Assembly (NCBI GenBank): GCA_051453625.1
Contig: JBOZIK010000001.1
Coordinates: forward strand, 156,714,504-156,778,503
Reading direction: 5' to 3'
Length of the DNA stretch: 64,000 nucleotides
From: Welwitschia mirabilis
Taxonomy: Eukaryota > Gnetophyta > Gnetopsida > Welwitschiales
Part shown: positions 11,030-24,357 of the stretch, one piece after another
Position numbering within the stretch: position 1 is the stretch's first letter
How the letters are laid out: each line of letters opens with the position of its first letter
Notes under the pieces: generated by a model
Databases searched by the model: none
Told to the model about the DNA's origin: nothing
The model's input: only the letters and a program-made list of their open reading frames with translations
Position numbers and translations under genes: made by a program

Positions 11030-13249
11030 TGTCATACCCTATATTTCATAAATATTAATTACTTACATATTAAATACATTAATATTTTAATTAGATAATG
11101 AATTACTCTTGCCTTATCAAAATAAAAAGGTAATTTAAATTAACCTTAGTTTGTATTTTTTATATTTATCATAAAAATGATAATAATTATGTTAGAAGGT
11201 TTTTATGAAAAAAGCTATCTAAACATTTAAAATTAGATAACCCCATTATATAAGTAAATAAAATCATATGATAAAACTAATAAATTAAAAATTTTAAGAG
11301 AACATAACAATATATTTTACATCTTATTTTCTCATTTTAATTCTTGATAAATGTAATAAGTGTATTATATAATGAATAGATATTTTCTTCCTTGTATTAT
11401 GTAATTAATAGATTTTACACATTATGAGATAAATGAACCTGTGAACAAGTACATGCTTTCTTACCTAAACCAAGAATGGTAAATGAGTAGATTAACTCTA
11501 CCATAACTTTTATATTTTTTTAGATCTATAAGAGCACTTGGTTCATAGCATACTCATTGTTTTATTCATTGAAATTGAAGAGTTTATCTTATTATGCCAT
11601 ATGAGAAATTTGAAATTTATGTATTTATTATTTTTATACATGTTTTGAATGATGTAAGCTTACTTATAAGCCTATGAAGCATTAAGAATGAGCTAGCATG
11701 AGAAAATGATGCATGTAATTAACCTTTCTAATTAAAGTAAGAAGATTACTCACCCTAGTTAGATGCATGAGTAATTTATTTAATCTATTTTTATATTTCA
11801 ATGCCACTTATTACCCATCCCACTTATAAATGCTAAATCATGTGATCTTAAGCTATGCTTCTAGCAGTAGGATTGAGTTAAGTTATCCAGGAATAATATT
11901 TTATTTATGTAAGTACCTTTTTTACCTTTTTACTTTATCTTACTTTAAATGTGTATGCTTGCAAAAGTTTTTACCTTAATAGTTTAAGTAACATAAATAG
12001 TATTTAGCTTATTACTTATTTTATTGACCTATAACGTAGCCATATGTATTTTGAATAAAGAGTTATATCTTGAAAATTATTCTTGAGCTATACTTTCTTT
12101 TGTTTACCTTTATTGCATTAATCCATGAAAATTGTCATCTGAGGATGGAAGAGTGTTTCTATAATTGGCATAGTTCTCGATATGATCTAGTTTCTTTAAG
12201 TAAATTTTTAATATTTGATTTGATAGATTTGAATATTTTTATTGTTATTAAAATAAAGAAAATAAAAAAATGTTTTCTTTATTTAGATAGAAAAGAAAAT
12301 AATGTTTTCTTTATTTAGATTTTCATTATTGTAATCTTGAATATAGAGATGTTTTAGTATGATTGTTTTCTCTCTTATGATTATTTCTATAAAATAAACC
12401 AAATGATGATTAGAATTATTAGAACTAGGTAAATAATTACTTAAATATCTACATTAGATAGATTTATGTATATGCATTTATGTGTTGTATTAATTGAATA
12501 GGACTAAAAAAACATAATTCTAAGAATGATCATTCCCACACCTGGATTTCATTATCAAGGTGGGTTACATTGCATTTTCCCTAATAAAACCCTTCTGGAA
12601 GTGGATTTGATTACCACTCTTCTATCCTAGCCATGTATGAACTTACTTTGAATTAATATTTCAAGCCCTTGGCATCAGTGGATTATTTTGCATCATCTAG
12701 GGATGTTTCAAGGAAGTAGAAGTTTCTTATAAGGATGCATCTACCTCATGTACCACTTGTCACTTATATTAGGATATATCGAGGTAAAGTGAAAGTATAG
12801 AGAGTTGAATTCAATAATGTTTATATATTTTAGAATCTAAAGTGAAACCAACACATGTCTAAATATGGATAGATTTCAAGTTAGAATGCCATTAATGAGA
12901 GTTACAACCTTCTATTATATTGGTTAGGTATTATTCTTAAACTTATTCATGTATATTTATAATAAGTTTAAATGTCCTTAAATATTCATATGTTATCTTC
13001 TATACAGTAAAAAGCTGGGAAGAAATGGAGGACATAAACTTATAACATCACTATTGTTTGTAACCAAATAACTTAGGAATTAATAATAATAATATGATAT
13101 TTTTTTAAAATATAAAAATGCTAATAAAGAAATAATTAAAATTTGATCCTAGATACCACTGTGTCTATTAGATAATAATATTAAAGAATGAAAAAAATAA
13201 AACAAAAAATATAATAATTAATTAGGATAAGAAAAAAGAAAGTGTTACA
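11030..13249 (+). repeat. 3' LTR of element 1, about 2.2 kb
   Basis: Starts TGTCATACCC after the polypurine tract and ends TGTTACA at 13249. 11880-13249 aligns with the 5' LTR (4380-5693). 11440-11790 aligns with element 2's LTR near 44160-44490 (shared words such as 'atgcatgtaatta', 'attactcacc'). Compared with element 2 it lacks roughly the part between 44500 and 47900, so it carries an internal deletion or belongs to a shorter subfamily. The open frame at 12070-12318 lies inside LTR sequence and is not considered a gene. Confidence 0.82.
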
Positions 13250-15999
13250 TCTCAGTGGAAATCATCATTGGATGATCTTTAAGTGGTAACAGTTTAGGTG
13301 CTTAATATGAAACTCATCGCTAGGACTTATTACAAGGTGATGAAACTGATGGATAAAAAATAATATCCTCAATTAAAGTGAAGAAACTATAAAAAAAAAT
13401 TTAGATAAATTAGATTTAAAATTATTTATATTAGATCCATAATTAATTAGCAACACTTTCAATCTATCAATGTGAAATTCATTGCCACATCATTACTAGT
13501 GATAAATAAGTGATGATAAGTTTACCCTCTAAATATAGATATCTTTGATTCCATCCTCAAAATTAATATATTCATCTTCTTTTTAGGCTTTTATCCTAGA
13601 GGTAATTTATGAGCTCCATTAAGTGTTTTTCATATTATATCCTACTAATTCTCCTAATGATGTATAAATCCTTATTTTATAACTCATTTTGCACAATCAC
13701 TATTAAATAGTAGTGTTTTGCGATCTCTTCTTTAAGCCTTCATTAATCATAGAATAAAAGATAGACAACTACTCATACAAGAAATCTAGTCATGCATCAA
13801 ACTAGTTATTTATATCAAAAATTAATATTAAATGTAATAAAAACAATTGAAAATATAGTTAATTTAACTAGTTCATCTTATAAGTCATTCTTATTTAAAT
13901 TACCTATGTAAAAATGATATAAAAATAAAATAAAAATTTTAAAAAGGCTAACTAGTGCACCTAATTCAAGTATATTTTGAGTATTTCAAAAAGAAGTACT
14001 TGAATATAATTCATGTCATGTAACCAAATTCAAAATGGAATGTAAATGGACTAAATACAAGCTATATTCCCAAGATAATGGAAGAAAAATAGCAATTGAA
14101 AAATAAATTTTCTCAAATAACATTAATAACTGAATTTCATTTTTCAATGGAAAGGGTTTATATTTATAAAGGGATTCCAAAAATTAGTAAAGAAGGATAT
14201 AAATTAATTCCAAATATTAGTAAAGAAGGATACAAATAGGATTAATATCAAATCATATATGAATGGATTAAATATGGAATAAGAATGATTTTGACATTAA
14301 TTTTAGAATTTAATGCCTTATTACATTTTTTATTACATAGCTATAATGTGTACTAAAATTTTCTTTCTTATTCTTAACTTCATAAAACCAGGAAATATTT
14401 TTTCATGTAGCAATAAGTAGGGTCAAATGAATATTAACTTTAGATCATTTTTATAACTAATAATGTAATGGAAGACTAAAGGATTTGTTTATTTTCTATT
14501 TTCCTGGGTAATAAGATGTTTTCATCACCTTTTTATCACTATGTGATAAGTGAGGAATAATCTTCATTCTCCATTATCAAATAATAAGACATTTGAACTA
14601 AAAATAATACACTCCTTTATTATAAAGCAATAATTGCAGTTGTCCCTTATCATGTACTTAATTTATGGCTATGAAAAACCTAAACTATTAAACCTTGTTG
14701 CTAGCTTATTTCTATGTAATAAGATAATAATAATTTTTATAAAATGTTTAATTATTAAAAAAAATTAATTAAAAATATATTAATAATATTTGAATGATAA
14801 GATATTTAATAATCATAAAAATAATATTCAAAAAGTTGTCATTTCATTATTCAAATAAGATGACAATCCTCTCTGAGATAATGAATTACTAGTGCTATTA
14901 ACATTCAATAAAGATTAATTCATATATAAATTTTTATGAATAGTGGTATGATAATACCCATAATGTGTAAAATTTTAAAGTTTTTGAATGCATTTTCTAG
15001 GTTTTAATAAAAAATAAAATCTATGTTAAGGATCGATTTAAACTTAAATAAAAGAAGTGAATGAGTTTCACCAAATAAAATTTAAACCAAATAATAAAAT
15101 AAAATGCATAATCGAAGACCTTACCAAATAATTGATTTCCCAACCTGAGTACATCCACACATAGAGGATAGCTTCTACTCACATCTCTAGATATTATTTA
15201 CTTCCAAGAAATAGTGATTTTTTGGTGCATCACCAACCTTATAATAAGTGAGAATCTCCTTGTAAGGAAGCACTATCAACCCCTTAAGAAAATAGTATTT
15301 TTCATAGATGCACTACAAATCCTTACAATAGTAAGAATTTTCTCACAAGGTATTACTCTCTTCCTCATAAGGAAATAATGGTTTTTTGGCTAACCAATAA
15401 CCTTAGACTCAATACATGCCTAAAAGCATGATAATCAATGCACATCCTTATAAGGTTTTTCTTAAATGGACTCTACATTAGTTTTTAATAATAAGATACT
15501 ATATAATGAAATAACCAAAAATTACAATACAATAACAAGCCTAAATATGCCTTGATTAATACTTTAAAATCCTTGAATTTGTTGTTGCAGTCATAAGTAT
15601 AAATGAGAAGATTGTTGTAATAAAGATCCAAATCCAAGAGATGAAACAATGCTAGCTCCTGCTACTAAATCATTTGATTTTTTTATGAGAGGTTTCCTTT
15701 AATCATGATTTCAAGATCTATAAGTTTAATTGATGTAATAAAGTGCTAAAAGTTCTTTTCTATTTCTTTTTTATATTTTTTATGTTAATGCTTTATAACA
15801 ATGAGGAAGATCTAGATGTTTCAGCTTGAAAGGCAGTCATTTGATCCTATAACCATTATGTAATAAATATTTAATTTCTATGCTTTAAGCATGTAACTTC
15901 ACTTTTAATTGGTATGAACTTTGGATTAAGACATCTTTAATTTTTTAGACATCTAATTTTTAAATGTCTTTACTTTTGTAGATCTCTTAAGTTAACTTA
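13250..15999. other. Unassigned AT-rich spacer
   Basis: No gene, RNA or known element recognised. It shows only short A/T tracts and scattered low-complexity words. It may hold elements decayed beyond recognition by eye. Confidence 0.5.
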
Positions 16000-16099
16000 N
16001 NNNNNNNNNNNNNNNNNNNNNNNNNNNNNNNNNNNNNNNNNNNNNNNNNNNNNNNNNNNNNNNNNNNNNNNNNNNNNNNNNNNNNNNNNNNNNNNNNNN

Positions 16100-16331
16100 A
16101 AACTTATAACATCACTATTGTTTGTAAATCAAAATAATCTAGAAATTAATTATAAGTAAATATATAATACTAATATGATTTATTTTTTTAGAATATATAA
16201 ATTCTAATAAAGGAATAAGTGAAATTAAATCCTAGGTCCCACTATATTTATTAAATAATAATATTAAAGAAGAAAAAAGAAAATAGGAAAAAACAGTGGT
16301 TAATTAGGATAAGAGAAGAGATGGTATTACA
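16100..16331 (+). repeat. 3' end of a third LTR of the element 1 family
   Basis: 16100-16331 follows 13030-13249 almost phrase by phrase ('aacttataacatcactattg' at 16100 matches 13035; 'ttaattaggataag' near 16300 matches 13220) and ends in TATTACA. The rest of this LTR is in or before the gap at 16000-16099. No primer site follows, so it is a solo or truncated LTR. Confidence 0.75.
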
Positions 16332-16760
16332 ACTTTTCACTTTTACCTTGTGTTGTTAAAGTTTGAAGGTTTATTCTAGTTTAACATCTATCTGAGCCCA
16401 TAAAGGTAATGTGATGAACTTCCCAAGAAAGTGTAGGAATGTGAGATTAAAATGAATCTGCCTCAGAAGACTAGTGGCACTGGTGGTTCTGGACAACAAC
16501 GTTGGTATTATTTAGTGGAATTTATTCATTTTTTTTAATGTCTTTTGAAAGATAATAATTAACCTGCTTAAGTTATAAAAAATTTATAATTACATAAATT
16601 ATAATATAAATGGTAAAATACATCATTTTGTGACAATGAAATGAGTTTAATATCTTTCTCTATGCAAAATTGATCAAATATACTTGCTTGCAACGGTAGA
16701 CGCTAGGTAGCCAAGTGCGGAGCGGATAACTACTGAAAGCATTTTTGCATGTAAACACAC
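16332..16760 (+). repeat. Dispersed repeat X, copy 1 (contains plastid DNA)
   Basis: Aligns with 21640-22010 over about 400 bp. Shared blocks include 'aaagtttgaaggtttattct', 'gtaatgtgatgaact' and 'caaaattgatcaaatatact'. The repeat type is unknown. Copy 1 directly abuts the LTR end at 16331 and differs from copy 2 by a 52-bp insert at 16690-16741. Confidence 0.7.
16690..16741 (+). rRNA. Plastid 23S rRNA fragment (nuclear plastid DNA insert, non-functional)
   Basis: This 52-bp segment is far more GC-rich than its surroundings and includes AAGTGCGGAGCGGATAAC followed by a CTGAAAGCAT-like end. From memory this is domain VI of chloroplast 23S rRNA, just before the 'CTAAGTAGTAAGCCC' stretch. It replaces about 10 bp of repeat X: copy 2 runs from ACTTGCTT through a short spacer to TTTTTGCATG, and copy 1 has the rRNA piece between the same two flanks. 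Differences from the remembered plastid sequence (GCTAGGT for GCTGGGT, ACTACTG for ACTGCTG) are G-to-A. Far too short to function. Confidence 0.82.
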
Positions 16761-19700
16761 CTTCTAACTAGAATTTTACTAGTATTTTAGAAAATAGTTA
16801 ATAAAGAAATAATTAATGTGGAAAAATTATCTAAGTAAAATGGTCAAGTATGGAAACAATATCAGTTTTAAAAGTTTTCATTAATTTTTTGTCAAAGAAG
16901 GCATAAAAATTAAAAAATTTCTATAAAAACAGATGTCATACCTTTTAATCAAAAGTAAAATTTATCTTCAAAGTCAAAGAGATAGACAATTTAATACCAA
17001 GCTTTTGAGAACAAGTTAAAGTGTTACAAAGATTTCACATTATACAACTTTTGATACAAGGCTAGAAAATTATTTTGATGCAAGTACTTAAGAAAAAACT
17101 ATAATGCAATATGAGGAAAAACAAAATATGGACTTTTATGGAAAATTATCCTCCATAAATTTAAAAAGATAGAATACCTAAGTTAATGGTCATTTTATTA
17201 AAAATTTTTACAAATTTTAATTGAAATCTAAAATGTGTCACTTTCAAAAACAAATAAGATATCTTCTAACTAAACATGTAAAAATCCAAAAATTATTTAA
17301 GCAAAGATTTAAGTACTCAATTTAAAGAAAGTAAATACAAAAGTATCTCCAAATCCCACCTTTTTTATTTCATTTTATTTCTTTTTTTATTTTTTTTGCT
17401 TTTTTCTCCTTTCTTTTTTCTTTTTAACCTTTTTCATAGTCATACTTTGTACCTTATTTTAAGCATTTAGATCAAATTAGTTATCCTGTGTTATGATATT
17501 TTATTATAATATAATTAAACATGTTTTTGTATGAAGGAATCAGTGCTACATTTCCAATTAGTGTTTATAGCCTTGATGCAGTTGAAAATGTCACAAAATA
17601 AATTTTTAGAGCTACATTGTTAGTGATTGTTCATTGCATTAATGTAGTTAACTAAAACCAATTTTTACTTAATTAATATATTATCTGTTTTTTGAAGAGA
17701 ATATAATTAATTTGTTAATCACTTCTTATATTCAGCCCATTTTTATGCACATGCAAGAAGTCATTGACTCATTAGCCTAATTAAGGGAAAAAAATCTTGT
17801 CCTCATAAAATGTTTTAAAAATAATTAACTTAGTGTGAAAATAGATCCATTACTTTTCAACCACATTTTCTAATTAGAAGATCTTAAGTGACACTAACCA
17901 TAATAAGATAACTTAGAAAATAAGAAAAACCTTTTCTTAAATACTATAAGTAAACTTAACTTTTACCTAGTTTGTAATGACAAGGTCATCACTTATTATC
18001 AGTTTATTTATTAAAGACCATCAATTGAGTTCATCTAATTTTAGAAACTTATAGATGGATGGAAGAGGAGGGTGGTTGATGAGATTTATTAGGTAATACC
18101 AAAGTGGAAGAGTTACGTGATGAGTTTTAAGATGATGGTAATTTATTCTATGCTATAGTTCATATTTGAAATTTCCTAAATGAAAATGTTTAAGACAATT
18201 ATTATGCAAGTGGTAATGATCAGGTGGTCTTAAATGAGAGAGACCACCAAGCATAAATGTTTTTAACATTTTTTTTTTCAAACCTAAATTTATCTTAAAA
18301 GGAAAATCTACTTTAAAAGAAAAATATGATCTAAAAGCACACAATGAAAATAAAAATTTACAAAGGGATTTTCCAAGGTAATTCATGTATGAAGGCTCAA
18401 GATGATGATGAATGCAAAATTTAGATAATGGACCAAATTTAAATAAGGCACTTTTAATTGGAAGAGAATCGATATAAGTTTTTATGCATGATCTCATAAA
18501 ATTTAAAAGAATATCAACACAAGCAGTAAAATTTATGTGTTTAAAATTAGAAATCATCTATCTTTTAGCTTGTTCCTATTTATTCAATAACTCATATAGA
18601 ATATCATTTTAAACAATAGACAAAGGTAATTTAAAGGCCATTGGATAAAGTAAATGTTCATTAATAGGATTAGTAGAATATGATTTTAGATCTAAAAAGG
18701 GTTTTTTTTTCCATTAACGCTTAGGGTTAACTTAGAGTATAAAGATGAAAGGGGCATAGTTGGCTCAAGAATTTGTTAAAAAAAAGATTCCTCAAAGGAT
18801 GAATTATAAATGGGCTCTTTGCTAATGTTATTCTCTTTATTAGTGCTATTAGGGGATTTTTGATCATGTGATCATACAAGTGATAATGGTTGTGGTTCAA
18901 ATAAGGATTCTTTTTCAATGTTATCCCTTTTATTAATGTCACTTATTGATTTATCCTCTGTTATGTATGGTCTTCCTCAAATAGTTACTCATTTTCTACT
19001 AATTTCTTATCATTTAATGTATCTAATCCTATTTTAAAGTATAGCCTACTTACACATAATCATTCATTCTCTAGTGCATTATTACACTTAAGATCCTCAT
19101 AGCTTTTCTCATTAGTTTCTTCATTATTTTCTTCCTTATTCCTATACGATATGATTTAAGTATCATCAACTTTACTATCATTAATTCTTTCAAAGTTTTT
19201 AAGACTCATAGGTTAATGTAATGTATGAAGATCATCCTATTTTTATTGGTTAAGAACCCTACTGATTTAAGCATTAACTTGGGTTGTTTATTAGAGAAGG
19301 TTCTCAAGATTTTCTTTAGTTTTATTAGTGGTTTCATATAGAAAATGTGAAAGGGATTGAGGCATGTTTAAAGAGATTTAGGTAGCATATCCTAAGTATC
19401 TCTATAGGGTATCTTTGAAGGAATGTGAGGAGGATCGTTAAGAGTAGAAAAATGGATGGCATTAACCAAATGATGATAAATATAAAAAGGAGGATAAAGG
19501 ATAAATATTGTGAGAGGAAATGGAAGGCATGGGATTAAACTCTTATTGTTTGATATAAGAATTTTAAAACTCAAAGTTACAAAGATATTGATCTATACAT
19601 GGATGAGATTTTAGGCTTTGAAGATGTTCTCCAAAAGTTTACCTAGTGTTGGAAGGATTTCAAGATTTTAAATGAAATGGATTGCATTCAAGGTAGTTCC

Positions 19701-20179
19701 CTAAAGTTTTCTTAAGCCAAATATAATATTCTATAATTTATTTAACTCATGTTAAATTTTAGAAAATAGAATACAAAATTGACTATAGGGTTATATTTTC
19801 TTAAGTTATTAAGATTTTATAGGAGGCCTAATATCAAAAAGTTTTTAGAGAGGTGATACATAAGATGAGAGTGTCTTGAGTAGAAAGAATGACAGTGTTA
19901 GTCAGTGAAGATGACAACATTAGTTATTTAGAATAGAATAGTTTTAAGAAAAGATTGAGGTTACATTCAAGTCTACATANNNNNNNNNNNNNNNNNNNNN
20001 NNNNNNNNNNNNNNNNNNNNNNNNNNNNNNNNNNNNNNNNNNNNNNNNNNNNNNTAGAAAAATATACATTAAATATTTTTATTTTTATAAATTTTAATAT
20101 TATAAATAAAAATAGAATATAATTGAAAATTACAAAAAATAAAATTTCAAAAAACAAATAGAAAATAAAACATACAAAA
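16761..20179. other. Unassigned AT-rich region with polypyrimidine tract and weak reverse-strand frames
   Basis: 17353-17440 is a long T/C tract. Between 18153 and 19574 the minus strand has three modest open frames (134, 71 and 60 codons). The minus strand near 19270-19330 reads N-L-E-N-L-L and may be a decayed gypsy gag, but no diagnostic motif was found. A 75-bp gap lies at 19980-20054. Nothing else supportable. Confidence 0.4.
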
Positions 20180-20455
20180 ATGTTAGAGTTTGAATCTAGC
20201 TTTTTTTTTGGTATGGTATCAATTTCGGTTGCAACCTATAGGAAAGTTATTAGACCTAAAACACAAAATATCAGATATAGAAATATATTTCAAATTAAAG
20301 TTAAAAAACCTAGAAAAATCTTAACGACTCATATCAGTTTGAGTTCTACTAGAAAAGAACTAGTACCAACCATTGGAAAGGTAAAAAACATAAAAATAAA
20401 AGAGAAAAGAATAAATTTGGATATCATTGGAAGGGAACAATATCCACCACTATAA
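20180..20455 (+). other. Unidentified open frame, 91 codons
   Basis: Lysine-rich short frame starting at ATG 20180 and ending in TAA. No recognisable domain, signal peptide or membrane segment. It lies just upstream of a decayed Athila/Tat-type leader signature (20519-20620), so it may be the tail of a retroelement-encoded protein rather than a host gene. Very AT-rich codons match the background. Confidence 0.2.
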
Positions 20456-20518
20456 AAATAAAAACTAACTAAAAATTGCAAGAGGAGAAATCATAATCTC
20501 TTGAAAAGCTATCATGCT

Positions 20519-20620
20519 AATACCCCTAGAAATGACATCAAAATCTTATTCATGTAAGTCCTATAAATAAGATTTAAACTAGGTAAGAACCTAGTATTAT
20601 TCTTCCATAGGGATACATAC
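20519..20620 (+). repeat. Decayed 'CAACGGCGCCAAAA' retroelement signature, copy 1
   Basis: 'taatacccctagaaatgaca' then TCAAAATCTTATTCATG, with 'tccatagggatacatacg' about 90 bp later. This resembles the common plant repeat in which CCCC-GGCAACGGCGCCAAAA is followed by a CACAGGGATAC box, seen in Athila/Tat-related elements. All GC positions have drifted towards AT. A second decayed copy lies at 37380-37550. Confidence 0.45.
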
Positions 20621-21029
20621 GTAGTAACTTAATAAAAGTAATACAATTATTCTAATTTGTAATAAAACTTAAATTTAAAAAACCAAAACTTAAGAATTTT
20701 AATAATATTTGATTCACATCATAAGGGAATAAATGTACTCCAAAGGTCTAGCTAATTCATGTAATGCTCTAACTTTAATTCAATGACTCCTATATTCTTG
20801 ACATATAACTAAGATTATCAAGTCATTAAGGTTTAGGTGTAGAGGCATAATAACATCCACCACATTAGTGTTGATGAGTTACTTAGTCCTCTTGATCCTT
20901 TCATGGTCCTTCCTAAGCATGAAAAGTGTGAACATTTATGCAAAAGATCCATCAAATGATAGTGAATTCAAATCATAGAAGTAACCTTAAGAAACTTACT
21001 TAGTACCAAAAAAACCTAATAACTAAGTA

Positions 21030-21195
21030 GTCTTATCTAAAGATTGCTAATACCAAAGTAATGTGCATTAACAATAAAAGAATAAAAAACTACTTAGATA
21101 AATAAGAACTAGCTTCACCTAAAGATAGTTAGTACCAAATTAATGTGCATTGACAATGAAAGTATAAAAGATAATCTTATATTAAAATTTGAGAT
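21030..21195 (+). repeat. 82-bp direct tandem duplication
   Basis: The segment from CTAAAGATTGCTAATACC (21037) recurs as CTAAAGATAGTTAGTACC (21119), including AATGTGCATTAACAATAAAAG versus AATGTGCATTGACAATGAAAG. Two diverged copies, period 82 bp. Confidence 0.75.
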
Positions 21196-21639
21196 ATACA
21201 TTACATCAATGAAGAGAGGTGAAGTGAATAGAATTTCCAACTAGCCTTGAAACAAATCCATCCCTAACAAAGATGATTAAAATTCCATGACATGTTATCA
21301 TTTCAAGTCTGTCCACCACATTTTCCCATTAAAAAATCCATTATAATGAGAGATAAATGCCCTGTTATAAATGAGGAAAGGATTGAAGAGTTTTTTCATG
21401 ATGTGGTTAATGGGAAGTTAAATAAAAGGAATTACATTTGGGTAGTTACTTAAGGATAAAGCTATAAATATATGGCATGTAGCCTTAAAGAAGAATTCTT
21501 TATCTTATAATATAAGAAAGGTGATGACATGTCCTTTGACTAATGATGTAGCTACCAACAGATGCCATTTCATGTGTCTTTCACATAATCATCCTCGTTA
21601 CTATCACATGTCACTATGATGTGTTACTTTGTATTTCCA

Positions 21640-22010
21640 CCATGTATTATCAAAGTTTGAAGGTTTATTCTAATTTAACATCTGACTAATTCTAGAAATG
21701 TAATGTGATGAACTTTCAAAAAAAATGTAGGAACATGAGATTAAAGTAAATTTGCCTTAGAAGATCGACAGTGCTAGTGATCTTAGATTTTGGTGTAGAT
21801 AGTATTTGCTGTAATCTCTTTATTTTTAACAATGTCCTCCAAGAGATAGCAATAAACTACTCAAGTTATGAACAAGTTCATATTACATGAAATGTGATAA
21901 AAAGGGTAAAATATGTCATTTTATGATAAATTGATGAGTTTAATGTCTTTACCTATGCAAAATTGATCAAATATACTTGCTTAAAATGCCAATTTTTGCA
22001 TGTAAACAAC
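21640..22010 (+). repeat. Dispersed repeat X, copy 2
   Basis: Paralogue of 16332-16760 without the plastid insert. It keeps a short native spacer (AAAATGCCAA) between ACTTGCTT and TTTTTGCATG, and so shows the pre-insertion state. No coding potential. Confidence 0.7.
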
Positions 22011-24357
22011 ACTGTATGGCATTAGAGATAATTTTATTTTGGTTTTCACATGTTTAACTTAAAGTTGTTTAGTCAAAAATAATCATCTATAATACTAAAT
22101 ATTTCATGTAAACTAGGCTAGTCAATCTCACATCTGTCTCATTTAATATTACATCTAATCATTTTACACTTGCATTATTTCACCTAAGGTTATATTCTTA
22201 CACAATTGATAGCTATGTTATCTCTTTACATTATAGTTTGTTTTAGGGTTTGATACCACATGAGATAAAAATTTATCCACAATAAAGATATAAAATGTGA
22301 AGTGACTAGTGGAGTAAAAGGAATACTGTTTTTGTATCCAAATGAAAATCCATGAATGGTTTTTTACTTGGAAAGGGTTTTACCATCAAATGTCTAGATC
22401 TATTCTCTGATTCATACCTAAATTATTGAAGCCCACATCTGAGTGTGTAGTCGATACATGGATATGTATCCTTAAAAAACCTATCTACAATAGGATTCAA
22501 AGTAAAGACATTAGTGAAGTAATAGTTTACTTGCACTGTTTAAAATAAATTATATTTGATTTAATATCTTATGGTTTATAAATTACACAAGTAATTTATC
22601 ACTATATTTTATCAATAACCATCTAAAAATAGCAAATGTTGGCTATTTTAAATCTTGTAATGACTTTTATAAAGAGAGGAAAGATAACAAACAATGAGGA
22701 GAGAAGCACATTTATGTAAGATGTACTACAAACCTTAATATGTTAGGGTATAAATCCTTTATAATTATAACTAAATGTTATTAAATCATAGGATCCAAAG
22801 CTGATCATATTAAGGTAATAATTTCAGACTTATATGCCTAAAAATTTAATTGGGTATGACGTTTTTTGAGAAATTTGAGAATGTAAGGCTATGAGTAATT
22901 TAATCAAATTCATGCATAAAACATTACATATTATTTTATGATATTACATGAGGACTTCCAAATGCATATGAGCCACTATCTTCCAACAAAAAATTAGAAG
23001 GAAGTAAATAATATCAAACTTATTTTCAATCAGATATTTAATGAGTTAAATTTATTAGTAATTCTTGGTATCCTATTGACTATTCCAACATAAAAACTAA
23101 AAGGATAACTTTGTGTATCTAATTTTATGAATGAATGTATCTAAAAAGACTTTAACCATATTTTTAATTATGTAACTAAAATCAAAGGATATCAAATGAG
23201 ACTTTAAGGCTTTTTATTTTTATTTTTTATGAAGTTAAATCCTAGATGTTCTCTTCCTTTTTTAACTCTTCTATTGCTAATGTCTATTATTTCCTAAAAT
23301 TGGCACTTGAGCTCCTTTAAAATCATGTTAGTCTTTTTTAATTGATTCAAGTTTTTAATGTTCTATGAATTCCATCCTGTCCACACTTTAAAGATGTTTG
23401 TAACTGTGCATGTACTAGGTTCTTTATTGTTGTAATTCTCATCTTCCTCTATATCAGTACTTTTTCAACATCCCTTTTCTTTTAAATTTGTGTCTTTTAA
23501 CTAGTTCCTTAGAGATAACAACATTTTTCTAACACTTTTAAAATTTGTCTTTAATCTCTTGTTCTAGAGTCTTAACATCCTAGTAAATTCTTTTAATCTC
23601 AAATGTTATTTTTGTGGAATTTGCAAGTTCCTAACATTGGTTATTTCATTGGAGTGCCTCTTTGAACTGCTCATTCTCCCTTCATGGAAGCTTTTTTTAA
23701 GAATTAAGATCCTCATAGCTATTTTAACTTCTTACATTTTTATTCATTACATATTTCTAATGATTCCATTATAGCCTGATATTCTTTCTCTCTTTCTTTG
23801 TTGAAGAACCTTAGTTAATTGAGTGCCCTGGTTCTTTATTTGTTTAATATTAACTTTTCTTAAATAATGCTTTGTAAGCTTACCTTTAGGAATCCTTTCT
23901 AATGATCTTTACAAGTTATGCCTTTATTTCAATCCTTTATTATAGGTTTTCTCTAATAGATGTAGCCTAATTTTAAACTTTATCACTTACAAGGAGGTTT
24001 TTCAATCCTGTATTAGTTTATTTTTTAATATACTCTTGATTGAACATTCAATTTCAACCAGTTATCACTTTATTTTTTTGAGATAACTTGAGTTTATTAA
24101 ATCATGATCTCTTTAATAGATTTAAACCTTATGAATTTAGATATTGAATTCTAAATAATTTATTTGTTTAGGATCTAACATTTCTAGTAAAGCCACTTTT
24201 ATTTACTTTAATTCCATGTTAGGGTTCTAAGATCTCCAAATTTATGTTTTATTTTTTCAGATCCTTTTCTCCTCTCACAAATTACAAAGCTTTTATATTT
24301 TTAATATTAAAGGAAATAATTAATTCTTTAATTTCTAGAAAAAATGCTAACAGGTTT
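22011..24357. other. Unassigned region
   Basis: No gene recognised. From about 23200 the plus strand becomes T/C-rich. Part of this region may be the body of the minus-strand LTR that starts at 24549, but its far end was not found. Confidence 0.45.

Noticed and set aside
12070-12318. 82-codon plus-strand open frame
   Set aside because: Entirely inside the 3' LTR of element 1; the corresponding LTR copies at 1900-2150 and 4560-4800 do not keep it open.
18153-18557. 134-codon minus-strand open frame
   Set aside because: No domain, codon use like AT-rich background, and neighbouring frames are broken. It may be part of a decayed gag but cannot be supported.
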